Below, in pieces: positions 47,101-54,098 of a stretch of 56,933 nucleotides of DNA. The position numbers and the translations under genes are program-made. The first letter of the stretch is position 1. Each line of letters starts with the position of its first letter. The stretch is from Myxococcales bacterium (GTDB taxonomy: Bacteria; Myxococcota; Myxococcia; Myxococcales; Myxococcaceae): NCBI GenBank assembly GCA_016191815.1, contig JACPVI010000084.1:1-56933 (forward strand), in the 5' to 3' direction. The notes below the pieces were generated by a model. It saw only the letters and a program-made list of their open reading frames with translations, was not told the origin of the DNA and searched no databases.

Positions 47101-49313
47101 CTACTGCGGTCATCGCCGGCGCCTCGCCACTCACCGGGTTGGTCAACAACATGCTAGCCCTCGACGCCTCCGGCTCCACCGATCCGGATGGTGACGCCCT
47201 CTCCTATTCCTGGAGCGTGGCCAGCGCGCCCACCGGCGCCGGCTACTTCTTCACCGATCCCAATGCCTCCCAGCCGAGCTTCTGGGGCAACATGGCCGGC
47301 TCCTACGTCTTGGTCCTCCGGGTCAGCGACCCCTCCGGGAACCAGGGATCGGCGGTTCGCACCCTGGCGCTGAGCGCCGCGAGCCAGCTCGCCATCGTCA
47401 GCGGCAATGGCCAGAGCGGCACGGTTGGGACCAACCTCTCCGCCCCGATGGTGGTCGAGGCCCGTACTGCCGGCGGAACCGCCGTCCCCAATGCCGGCCT
47501 GGTCTGGCGGATCGCCGGAGGCGCGCTGACCACGGCCCCCGCCTCGACCGGCAGCAACGGCCGGGCCTCGGCCTGGGTTCGCGCCAGCCGGATCGCCGGC
47601 GCCGGAAGCGTCACGGTGTGGCTCGCCGGACAGCCTTCCACCGCGGTGACGTTCAACTTCACCGCGACAGCAGGTCCGGTGACCAGCCTTGCGGTTTCCT
47701 CCAGCGTGGGGAACGCGGACACCGGTGCGGTGGTGCGGGTGAGGACGGTCGACCAGTACGGCAACTTCGTCACCAGCGCGGGGACTGCCTCGACTTTCTT
47801 CGCGCTGAGCGTCAACGGCAGCGCCACTTTCGCCGCTGCCGCCACCAGCGGAAACCTGATCAGCGGAGGCGGCACGAACAGCATCCAGGCGCAGTTGGTG
47901 AACGGTGAATTCGAGATCGTCCTCAACGACCCGGTGGCCCAGACCGTCACCGTCACGCTGAGGGCTGGCTCTGGCGGGCCCTCTCCGGTGCCGTTCAATG
48001 GGTTCACGCCGGCGTTTTTCGACAACTCCGAGGGCGGGATCGGCAACTTCACCCTCTTCAACGCCTCGCCGAAGTGGGCATCGAGCACCCTCACCGCGAG
48101 CTCAGGCGTCCGGTCGCAGGGCCTGGAGCTGGCTCCTTCGGACGCGGTCAACTCCGGCTACAGCCACATGGCGCGCGGGCTCATGATTCCGGCGACTGCC
48201 ACCGCGGTGAGGCTGGACGTGATGCACAGCATCAAGACTGCCTCTGCGGTCGACCCCCAGGCGAACTGCACCGCGATGCCGAGGTTCCATGTCGCGCTTC
48301 GCAACGCGATGTCTCCGTTCGCCGGCGAGCGCGCGCAGGTCCCGAACGGCGGCTACCCGGTGACCGATCTCTGCTCTGGGGGCGAGAGCCTGGGCTCCTC
48401 CGCAGGCACTGGCTGGCAGGCGCTGCAGTTCGATCTGAGCGATGGAATCGCGGCGGGGTACAACAACCTGTTCTTCAGCATGACCAACAACCCCTCGGCG
48501 GTGACTCCGGCGCAGCCGTCCACCTGGTACGTCGATGACGTCCTGGTGAGCTACCTGAGCCAGCCGGCCTTCGCCGGCACTACGAACGCGATCATCCTGC
48601 CGGGCGCACCCGCCAGCGTGGAGTTCTCGAGCGGCAGCTACGGGTGGAACGGAAGCACGATGTGGTACACCTGCTGGAACTCGGGAATTCCAACCAACAA
48701 CGTCTACGCCTATATCCGGGACGCCAACGGGAACATCACTCAGAACAACACGCTCTCGTTCCGGATCGCCTACAGCGGTTCGCTGATGGTGAACAGCGTG
48801 CTTGCTGGCCAGGTGGTCAACATCGGCCCCAATGACGTCGAGCTGAGGTTCCAGAACGGCCAGGCGGGCGTCCAGCTCGCCTCGTCCACCAACCAGACGG
48901 TGACGCTCTCCCTGGGAGACCCGAACGGCACCGGCCTGACGCTCGGCCCGAACGCAACCGGCAACTTCTTCCAGGCCTATTGCCACTACAACGGCATCAG
49001 CAGCAACTGGACCGACAACGTCCCCTGGAACACCTACAACGTCAATCAGGCGATGAAGGCGTGCCAGGTGTACTACGGCATTGGCAACTGCACGAACGAT
49101 GGCACCGAGGCCTACCGCAACGGGTCCTGCTGCTGGTGCTACGAATACAGGTGGACCTTCGCCAGCGTGAGCTCGGGCAGCCCGTGCGGCCCTTGGACGC
49201 GGAATCCCGGGCGGGTGTCCGGCGTGTACTACACCTCCGGGTGCTGGTCGGGCTGCACCGGCACTCCCGGCTCGATGAGCATCAGCTGCGGCAATTGCTG
49301 GTCGTGGAACTAG
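44121..49313 (+). CDS. Giant PKD-repeat lipoprotein with Cys/Trp-rich C-terminus
   Basis: 1730 aa. Lipobox AVAC near residue 20, then about eleven PKD/REJ-like domains of about 95 residues (to residue about 1085). Typical unit: PVANAG, LDGSASYDPEG, LTYAWSFxSxPTGSxATL, PSFTPDxxGxYRxxLVVTD. Next comes an Ig-like Big_1-type region (about 1088-1285; WRIAGGALTTAPASTGSNGR, VRVRTVDQYGNFVTSAGTAS), a jelly-roll-like segment (about 1290-1470; STWYVDDVLVSYL) and a further beta region. The last about 115 residues hold 11 Cys and many Trp/Tyr (GSCCWCYEYRW, CGNCWSWN) and match nothing I know. AAGGGGG lies upstream of the ATG. It is likely a long surface stalk with an adhesive or binding tip. Confidence 0.9.
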   Translation: MRSLARVAGCITAALFAVACGNPPPKVKPTATASAGQAATYSVGDVVRLDGSASTDPGGAGLTFMWGFLSVPSGSKVEFNDASMMSPYFVPDKAGDYELRLIVKNAETASDPAQVSVKVSAKQPVARIKDDVVRPGTMVTLDGSESTSFSNSPLTFKWTVKDPQSLPVTLLNKDSARPSFRAELLGAHAVELTVNDDPKQDPKSDSTVAKATVFVSYDLNKPVANAGEDQTVGPSDTVTLSAAGSFTTNLKPATSEFRPLTYAWTLVLKPSGSTATLANATTQSPTFTADKVGLYRARLVVNDGLLSSEPDFVAIDAVDTNQLPVANAGSNFVAPIGTAAALDGSASYDPEGMTLTYAWSFTSKPTGSAATLTGANTVSPSFTPDVSGIYRIKLVVTDMGMKQSAPALVEVTAFDPNGTPVANAGPSFTAPIGKVVNLNGSASYDPENQALTYEWTFVSIPTGSTSILTGASTATPSFTPDKLGMYRVKLVVTDTGGKSSTPAVVDITVIDPNQPPVAVAGNDLEAAINVAVSMNGSASYDPEGTALAFAWSFISVPTGSTATLTGAGSATPSFTPDRLGIYRIRLVVTDFEGKSSAPAFLEVLVFDPNQAPTANAGSNFTAPKGKLVTLNGTGSFDPEGTTLTYAWSFISIPTGSTATLSGAATDTVTFTPDLVGIYRVKLVVTDAGGKSSSPATVDITATDPNRAPVANTGGALSANLNAVVNLNGSASYDPDGQALTYAWSFVTIPAGSTAILTGAITATPSFTADLVGLYRAKLVVTDPDGVASAPATVDITVTDPNKTPVAFAGNNFSAPKSVVATLDGSGSYDPEGQALTYAWSFVSVPTGSTATLSSPGTVSPTFTPDLMGLYRARLVVTDAAGKSSPPSVVDVNVFDANQSPVANPGPWLTVARGAPVQLNGSASFDPEGGALTYAWTFVSIPTGSTATLTGANTATPSFTPDLLGTYTVRLVVTDPVGASSSPGTTTVDVRNGAPTAVIAGASPLTGLVNNMLALDASGSTDPDGDALSYSWSVASAPTGAGYFFTDPNASQPSFWGNMAGSYVLVLRVSDPSGNQGSAVRTLALSAASQLAIVSGNGQSGTVGTNLSAPMVVEARTAGGTAVPNAGLVWRIAGGALTTAPASTGSNGRASAWVRASRIAGAGSVTVWLAGQPSTAVTFNFTATAGPVTSLAVSSSVGNADTGAVVRVRTVDQYGNFVTSAGTASTFFALSVNGSATFAAAATSGNLISGGGTNSIQAQLVNGEFEIVLNDPVAQTVTVTLRAGSGGPSPVPFNGFTPAFFDNSEGGIGNFTLFNASPKWASSTLTASSGVRSQGLELAPSDAVNSGYSHMARGLMIPATATAVRLDVMHSIKTASAVDPQANCTAMPRFHVALRNAMSPFAGERAQVPNGGYPVTDLCSGGESLGSSAGTGWQALQFDLSDGIAAGYNNLFFSMTNNPSAVTPAQPSTWYVDDVLVSYLSQPAFAGTTNAIILPGAPASVEFSSGSYGWNGSTMWYTCWNSGIPTNNVYAYIRDANGNITQNNTLSFRIAYSGSLMVNSVLAGQVVNIGPNDVELRFQNGQAGVQLASSTNQTVTLSLGDPNGTGLTLGPNATGNFFQAYCHYNGISSNWTDNVPWNTYNVNQAMKACQVYYGIGNCTNDGTEAYRNGSCCWCYEYRWTFASVSSGSPCGPWTRNPGRVSGVYYTSGCWSGCTGTPGSMSISCGNCWSWN

Positions 49314-49321
49314 CGCGGGAG

Positions 49322-49342
49322 GGCGCGCCGCGCTGGCGCGCC
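49322..49342. terminator. Bidirectional terminator hairpin
   Basis: GGCGCGCC (49322-49329) and GGCGCGCC (49335-49342) pair around GCGCT. The 8-bp all-GC stem lies between the stop of the PKD gene and the convergent DUF2269 gene. No U-tract is evident. Confidence 0.6.
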
Positions 49343-49806
49343 TAGTCCCACTTGGCGACCATCATCCAGACGGTGAAGGCGGTCGCCAAGAACGCCGGGA
49401 TGCCGAGGGCGAACCAGAGCCGGTTCGCCCGATGAAACTGGGGCGGGAGCTGGCCACCCTCGGCCAGCGCCCGCTCGGCGAGCGCGCGCATCCGTAGCTG
49501 CAGCCGTGCGGCGGGTAGCCAGCAAACGGCCGCCGCCAGGTAGCCGCCCACGCCCCACCAGAGCCAGCCGGTCTCCCAGGGAAGCCCATAGAGCCAGGCC
49601 AGGTACAGGCCGGTCGCTGGGAGTGCCAGTGCCGAGGGCACCGTGAAGTACCAGTCGGCTCGGACGATTTCCTGCTGGCACCAGGCCACCACGCGCAGGT
49701 CCTTCGACCGGTCCGCGCGCAGCTTGTAGTAGGCGCTCATCAGCCCGGCGCCGAAGAAGAGCGTCGCGGCCAAGACGTGCAGCGTCTTCACCACCATCGC
49801 CAGCAT
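49342..49806 (-). CDS. DUF2269-family integral membrane protein
   Basis: 154 aa from the ATG at 49806. Four transmembrane helices are visible: MVVKTLHVLAATLFFGAGLM, WYFTVPSALALPATGLYLAW, TGWLWWGVGGYLAAAVCWLP and LWFALGIPAFLATAFTVWMM. K-x-L-H-V-L-A-A-T-L-F at the start, ADWYFT-x-P and the final A-K-W-D are typical of DUF2269 (a predicted membrane protein of unknown function, some with haem-like His). Starts at 49830 and 49797 are possible; none has a good ribosome-binding site. Confidence 0.85.
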   Translation of the reverse strand: MLAMVVKTLHVLAATLFFGAGLMSAYYKLRADRSKDLRVVAWCQQEIVRADWYFTVPSALALPATGLYLAWLYGLPWETGWLWWGVGGYLAAAVCWLPAARLQLRMRALAERALAEGGQLPPQFHRANRLWFALGIPAFLATAFTVWMMVAKWD

Positions 49807-49896
49807 GGGCGCATCAGCGTACGCCGACAACGCGCGCGGCCCAACGACAGGCGGGCCCGGCTCGATGCCCGCCCGCGCCTGCCGGTATTCCCGCCG

Positions 49897-50337
49897 CTAT
49901 CGACGACCCTCAGCTTGGGAGGCTTGGGTCCAGGCCGCCACCTCGCGGGCAAAGCGCTCCAGGTCGGCGAGCCCATCGGTGGCCGCGGCATGCAGGCGCG
50001 CCACATCGATGGCGCCATAGGCGTGGGCCACCACGTTGCGGAGCCCGGCGGCCCGCGCGAGCGAAGCGGCCGTCTCGGTGCTCAGCACTCCGTGCTCCCC
50101 CAACCGCTGGAAAGACTCGGCGAGCGTCGCGGCCGGCGCCAGGCCCTCGTCGGCCACGAGGTGGCTGGCGATGTCCAGGCAAGCCTGCACCGCGAGCATC
50201 AGATTGAACGCCACCAACTCGAGCGCGTCCGGGTCAGCCTCGAGCTCGGCGGGCGTGGGCTTGGCGTGGTGCCGCACACGGGCAATACGTCGCTCCAACT
50301 CTTCGAGCTTGGCGGACACCACCGCTGCGTCAACCAC
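49897..50337 (-). CDS. hepT: HepT-like HEPN ribonuclease toxin
   Basis: 146 aa. The HEPN-domain signature R-x4-H-x-Y is present as GLRNVVAHAYGAID, preceded by the helices LELVAFNLMLAVQACLDIAS and ETAASLARAAGL. Together with the adjacent MntA-like nucleotidyltransferase this defines a MntA/HepT toxin-antitoxin pair, in which MntA adenylylates (AMPylates) the Tyr of HepT. The GTG at 50337 was chosen for the GGAGGG upstream; it overlaps the MntA stop by eight bases. An upstream TTG (50358) is less likely. Confidence 0.9.
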   Translation of the reverse strand: MVDAAVVSAKLEELERRIARVRHHAKPTPAELEADPDALELVAFNLMLAVQACLDIASHLVADEGLAPAATLAESFQRLGEHGVLSTETAASLARAAGLRNVVAHAYGAIDVARLHAAATDGLADLERFAREVAAWTQASQAEGRR

Positions 50338-50746
50338 GGCGGAAGCCCTCCGCGGCAAGGCGCCGCAAGTAGGCCCGTTGCATCCTCTCGTACCATTCGC
50401 GCTCGTCGGTCACCTCGAGCAGCGTCCGGTATCGCCAGCGCGCCGCGGCGCCTTTCGCCCCTTGATGCACCAAGATCGCGTCGCGCAGCAACGCCTGCTT
50501 GAGCGGATAGCCCGCCCCCCAAAGGTTCGCCAGGTGCACCTCCCGGCGGGCTGCCAGCGAAAGCTCCGCGGAGAGGCGCGAGAGATCGACTCCCGGAGCG
50601 TCGACCGCCAGGTCCACGTCCGATCCGGCTCGAGCCCTTCCGCGCGCCTGCGAGCCGAACAAGAGGACAAGCCAGATGTCTTCGCGGCCCGCCAGCGCGT
50701 TGCGAAGCGTGTTGACCAGCTCTTCGGTCGCCGGGTGGGGCTCCAT
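50330..50746 (-). CDS. mntA: MntA-like minimal nucleotidyltransferase antitoxin
   Basis: 138 aa. The motif VLLFGSQARGRARAGSDVDL is the GSx10DxD active site of MNT-type nucleotidyltransferases. The family's third acidic residue is probably in RREVHLANLW, but I cannot place it securely. The ATG at 50746 (MEPHPATEELVNTLR) was chosen; it lies nine bases from a -10 box and has no Shine-Dalgarno. A TTG at 50782 would add 12 residues. MntA and HepT genes overlap and form one transcript, antitoxin first. Confidence 0.9.
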   Translation of the reverse strand: MEPHPATEELVNTLRNALAGREDIWLVLLFGSQARGRARAGSDVDLAVDAPGVDLSRLSAELSLAARREVHLANLWGAGYPLKQALLRDAILVHQGAKGAAARWRYRTLLEVTDEREWYERMQRAYLRRLAAEGFRRG

Positions 50747-50784
50747 GCCAGGAGGAAGATACTTCCGGCGCGAGCCCTCCAAAA
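50747..50784 (-). promoter_or_regulatory. Candidate leaderless promoter of mntA-hepT
   Basis: On the minus strand TTTTGG (50784-50779), a 17-bp spacer and TATCTT (50761-50756) end nine bases before the mntA ATG. A small perfect palindrome, GGAAGATACTTCC (50754-50766), covers the -10. The -35 match is weak. Confidence 0.5.
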
Positions 50785-50943
50785 GCTATCGGCCAACCTC
50801 CGCCTTGCCCACAGCGTCCGCCGCCTGGCGTGAAGGCCCTCCAGGGGTGCTATCCGCGCCGCCACGAGCGCCGCGTCATTGTGCTCCGGGGGTCCGCCGG
50901 AATCAGGGCCTCGGACGGGATCTGCAGCGCGTCGTGGGAGCCG

Positions 50944-51348
50944 TCACCACAGCACTTCTGCGCCGCCCCAGCGGGCGATCGCCACGTCGGCCGTCACCAG
51001 CGGCAAGCCCTGATCCAGCGCCGCGGCGACGATCAGTCGGTCCATCGCGTCGGGATGGTCCCAGACCAGCTCTTGGGCCCGAAACACCTGCGCCGCCGTC
51101 ACCGCGAGGAAGAACAGACGCGCGTTGGCGATCGAGGCCCACCACCGCTCGAGCCGGCCATCGACCTCGATCACCCCCTTCCGTGCGAGGAACCACGTTT
51201 CGAGCACCACGGGAGCCGGCACGAAGAGATCCGCGCCGCCCGCCTCATACGCCTCGAACGCCCCCCGCGCCTTCCTCCCCAGCTTCCGCGTCGCCCCCGC
51301 CGCGTACCAGATCAGCGGGTGCGTATCCGTGACGAAGGCATCGACCAC
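50944..51348 (-). CDS. vapC: PIN-domain toxin of a Phd/VapC-type pair
   Basis: 134 aa, GTG start. VDAFVTDTHPLIWYAAGATR gives the first acid (T-D-T-H-x-L-I-W-Y is typical of PIN proteins paired with Phd antitoxins). VPAPVVLETWFLARKG supplies the Glu, and HPDAMDRLIVAAALDQGLPL with VTADVAIARW the other acids. It follows the antitoxin after nine bases. It is the fourth PIN toxin of the window and belongs to a subgroup different from the other three. Confidence 0.93.
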   Translation of the reverse strand: MVDAFVTDTHPLIWYAAGATRKLGRKARGAFEAYEAGGADLFVPAPVVLETWFLARKGVIEVDGRLERWWASIANARLFFLAVTAAQVFRAQELVWDHPDAMDRLIVAAALDQGLPLVTADVAIARWGGAEVLW

Positions 51349-51357
51349 GGGCGGCCC

Positions 51358-51660
51358 CTACCGTCCCCGCACGGCGTTTTCCTCGAGCTCCTGAGCCGCC
51401 TCCACGAGCGCCCGATCGATGTCGCCCACCAAACGCAGCGTCCCCTTGAGCCGGGGAGGTCGCTCGTAGAACCGAGCGCCGGGCTCGGCAGCCAGCAGGG
51501 ACTCCATGCGCTCGGCCGAAACCAAGTACGCCGAGACCTTCCCTCGTACCGCGATCGGGACCTGGAAGCTCGGGGAGCGGGCAGCCTCCTCTACCAGGGG
51601 CGAGAGCTTCTTGCGGGCCTCGCTCACGTTCAGCGCCTTCTGCTTCGACGGCTTCGCCAT
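51358..51660 (-). CDS. Phd/YefM-family antitoxin
   Basis: 100 aa. LNVSEARKKLSPLVEEAARS and VPIAVRGKVSAYLVSAERME form the Phd/YefM DNA-binding domain (S-E-A-R-x-x-L-x-x-L). The C-terminal helix DIDRALVEAAQELEENAV is the toxin-binding segment. The ATG at 51660 lies four bases from a palindrome and nine from a -10 box, so it is probably read from a leaderless mRNA. Confidence 0.92.
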   Translation of the reverse strand: MAKPSKQKALNVSEARKKLSPLVEEAARSPSFQVPIAVRGKVSAYLVSAERMESLLAAEPGARFYERPPRLKGTLRLVGDIDRALVEAAQELEENAVRGR

Positions 51661-51663
51661 GAT

Positions 51664-51698
51664 GTGTACAATCTATTTGTACACCTGTTCCCCGTCAA
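51664..51698 (-). promoter_or_regulatory. Leaderless promoter with operator palindrome, Phd/PIN operon
   Basis: On the minus strand TTGACG (51698-51693), a 17-bp spacer and TAGATT (51675-51670), close to the sigma-70 consensus. GTGTACAA (51664-51671) and TTGTACAC (51677-51684) are perfect inverted arms around TCTAT, overlapping the -10 box. The ATG follows nine bases after the -10. Autorepression is inferred. Confidence 0.7.
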
Positions 51699-51705
51699 GC
51701 CGCGC

Positions 51706-52443
51706 TCACCACCACCGCGGGCAACGGCGCACCAGCACCGCGAGCCCAGCCACGATCGGCACGTTCTTCGTCAGCGGCCCGAACGGGTGCGCCCAGAGCA
51801 GCGGCTCCTGAAAGGCCACCAGCAACGTGAGCAACACCACCGACCCGGCCTGCAAAAGCCACAGCCAGCGGAGCCACCGCCGCTCCAGCACCAGCGCCAA
51901 GAGCCCGGACGCCGCCTGCGCCGCTCCCATCAGGTAGAGGAAGCTCGAGGCATCGAAGGGCACCAGCCCGCTCCGCTCCACCACCGCAATCTCCATCGGC
52001 TCCTGGAAGAGAATCTTCGGGAAGAGCCCCTCGGTGAGGAACACCGCCGCCATCCCCCCGCGGAGGAGCCAGCCCACCCGCGCGGTCCAGCCCTCCTTCT
52101 CCACCAGCCAGACGGCGTAGATGACCGCCAAGAGCGGCACGTTCTTGCTCAGCATCCCGAAGGGATGCACGAGCAACATCGGCTCCCGGGAGGCGAGCAC
52201 CGCGGTGAAGAAGCCGACCAGCAGCCCCTGCAAGCCGGTCAGCCAAGCAGAGGGCCGAAGCAGCGCGACCGCCAGCCCGAGCGCCACCTCTCCGGCACAG
52301 GCCGCCCCCATCAGCCACTCCGGCAAGCCCAGACGGGCGAGGACCTGCCCTCCCACCGCCCGGAAATGCGGGTGGAACCACAACAGGCCGGTGGCCAGCC
52401 ACACCGAGGCCACCGACCAGCGAAGCAATTTCGAATCCGTCAT
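51706..52443 (-). CDS. DoxX-like membrane protein with internal duplication
   Basis: 245 aa with about eight hydrophobic helices. The two halves are homologous: REPMLLVHPFGMLSKNVPLL in the first and QEPLLWAHPFGPLTKNVPIV in the second, each following a L-x-G-A-A-Q/C-A-x-E/S-x-x-L helix. This marks two fused DoxX_3-type four-helix units. The ATG overlaps the stop of the GMC oxidoreductase gene by four bases, so it is the last gene of that operon. It may couple the oxidoreductase to the membrane or to quinones, by analogy with DoxX/DoxD proteins; not proven. Confidence 0.85.
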   Translation of the reverse strand: MTDSKLLRWSVASVWLATGLLWFHPHFRAVGGQVLARLGLPEWLMGAACAGEVALGLAVALLRPSAWLTGLQGLLVGFFTAVLASREPMLLVHPFGMLSKNVPLLAVIYAVWLVEKEGWTARVGWLLRGGMAAVFLTEGLFPKILFQEPMEIAVVERSGLVPFDASSFLYLMGAAQAASGLLALVLERRWLRWLWLLQAGSVVLLTLLVAFQEPLLWAHPFGPLTKNVPIVAGLAVLVRRCPRWW

Positions 52444-54098
52444 TTCCCCCGCTTCATCCGCGCCACCAGCGCGCCTGCCACCCTAAACGCATTCGCCACG
52501 ATGGTCAGCGTGATCGGCACCCCGCCGCTGGTGGGCATGAAGCTCCCGTCCACCACGTAGAGGTTGTCCACCTCGTGCGAGCGGCAGTCCTTGTCCAGCA
52601 CCGAGCTGGCAGGGTCCTTCCCGAAGCGGCAGGTGCCTCCCTGGAGGATGGTGGTCTCCCCCGCCGCCCCCACCCGCCGAAGCTCGTCCGGCTTTAGCGA
52701 CATCAACACCTCCTCCCCTCGCGCCACCAGAAACCGCGTCGCCTCGAAGTCCAAGGGGTGCCGCTCCAGGGTGATCGCCGCCACCGGGAGGCCGTACTTG
52801 TCCTTCAGCTTGGAATCCACCGTGACGTAGGTGCCCGGCGTGGCCAGAAACTCCGCGTACACCTCGAACTGGAGGATCCGCGAGTCGCGGTACTCCCGGA
52901 GCTTGTCCTTGAGCGGTTTGCCGAAGATGCCCTCCTTGCCGCTCTTCGCCATCCCCACCGCGGCGAAGATGGGGTTCGGGTGCGTCCACATGAAGCCCAG
53001 CGTCCCGCCCTTCCGGAAGCCGAAGCGGTCGTCCGGCATCAGGTAGAAGTCCTGGATGCTCCGGTCCACGAACGGCGCCGGATCCGTCAGCCACGGCCAG
53101 CGGCCGAGCTGCTTGCTCACCCGGAAAGTCGCCCGTGACTCGCCGAAGGAGCTGAACAGGAGGTTCCGCCCCAAAAGCCCGCTCCCGTTCGCCAGCCCGC
53201 GCGGGAAGCGCGAGGAGATGGAGTTGAGCAACAGCCGCGCGCTCTCCACCGCGGTGCAGGAGACCACGACGAGCTTCGCCGGCTGCTCCTGCTCCATTCC
53301 CTTCTCGTCCAGGTAGACGACGCTCTTCGCCCGGCCCCGGCCGTCCACCGTCACCTCCTTCGCCATGCAGCGGGGGCGCAATTCCACCTTGCCGGTGGCC
53401 AGCGCCGCCGGAACCAGGGAGGCGTTCGTCCCCGACTTGGCGTCGTGCTCGCACCCGTAGCTCCCGCACAGCACGCAGTAGGCGCAGCCAGCCCGCCCCC
53501 GGTACGGCTTGGAGATGATGCACCTCGCCGTCTGGAGCGGATGCCAGCCGAGCGCCTTGCACGCCGACTCCACCTCCTTGGCGATGGGGTGCACCTCCAG
53601 GGGCGGCAGCGGATAGTTCTTCTTCCGCGGCTCCGCGAACGGGTGAGGGAGGGCGTCCCCGGAGACGCCCAGCTCCTCCTCCGCCTTGTCGTAGAAGGGC
53701 GCCAGCTCCTCGTAGCGGATCGGCCAGTCGGCCAGGTTCGCGCCCGGCACCGCCCCCAGCTCCGAGCGGAGCCGGAAGTCCACCGGCTTGAGCCGGTAGA
53801 AATACCCGCTCATGTGCACCGTGCCCCCGCCCACGCAGTTCGCCGTCCAGGCCGAGTTGCTCCGCTCGTACTTGCCGGTGGCCCCGCGCCGGAGCAGGTG
53901 CGGCTCCTCCCAGGGAAGCGGCTGGAAGAAGTTCCGCCGGCTGTTCAGAATCTCGTCGTGGACGAAGTCCTCCTTCCGGTAGTGGGGGCCCTTCTCCAGC
54001 ACCACCACCTTGAAGCCCGCCCGGCCCAGCTCCAGCGCCATCGGCGCCCCGCCGGCTCCGCTTCCCACGATGCACACGTCCACCGGGTCGAGCGCCAT
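52440..54098 (-). CDS. GMC-family FAD-dependent oxidoreductase
   Basis: 552 aa. FAD-binding Rossmann motif VDVCIVGSGAGGAPMALELG at the N-terminus; the GMC N-domain segment SNSAWTANCVGGGTVHMSGY; a Cys-rich insertion, GCAYCVLCGSYGCEHDAKSG, seen in long-chain alcohol and gluconate dehydrogenase-like GMC enzymes; and the C-terminal HEVDNLYVVDGSFMPTSGGV with PITLTIVANAFRVA. The cysteines could hold a metal or disulfides. Its upstream neighbour is a gluconate 2-dehydrogenase subunit 3-like lipoprotein, and the start overlaps that stop by one base (TGATG). The substrate (sugar, sterol or alcohol) is unknown. Confidence 0.92.
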   Translation of the reverse strand: MALDPVDVCIVGSGAGGAPMALELGRAGFKVVVLEKGPHYRKEDFVHDEILNSRRNFFQPLPWEEPHLLRRGATGKYERSNSAWTANCVGGGTVHMSGYFYRLKPVDFRLRSELGAVPGANLADWPIRYEELAPFYDKAEEELGVSGDALPHPFAEPRKKNYPLPPLEVHPIAKEVESACKALGWHPLQTARCIISKPYRGRAGCAYCVLCGSYGCEHDAKSGTNASLVPAALATGKVELRPRCMAKEVTVDGRGRAKSVVYLDEKGMEQEQPAKLVVVSCTAVESARLLLNSISSRFPRGLANGSGLLGRNLLFSSFGESRATFRVSKQLGRWPWLTDPAPFVDRSIQDFYLMPDDRFGFRKGGTLGFMWTHPNPIFAAVGMAKSGKEGIFGKPLKDKLREYRDSRILQFEVYAEFLATPGTYVTVDSKLKDKYGLPVAAITLERHPLDFEATRFLVARGEEVLMSLKPDELRRVGAAGETTILQGGTCRFGKDPASSVLDKDCRSHEVDNLYVVDGSFMPTSGGVPITLTIVANAFRVAGALVARMKRGK

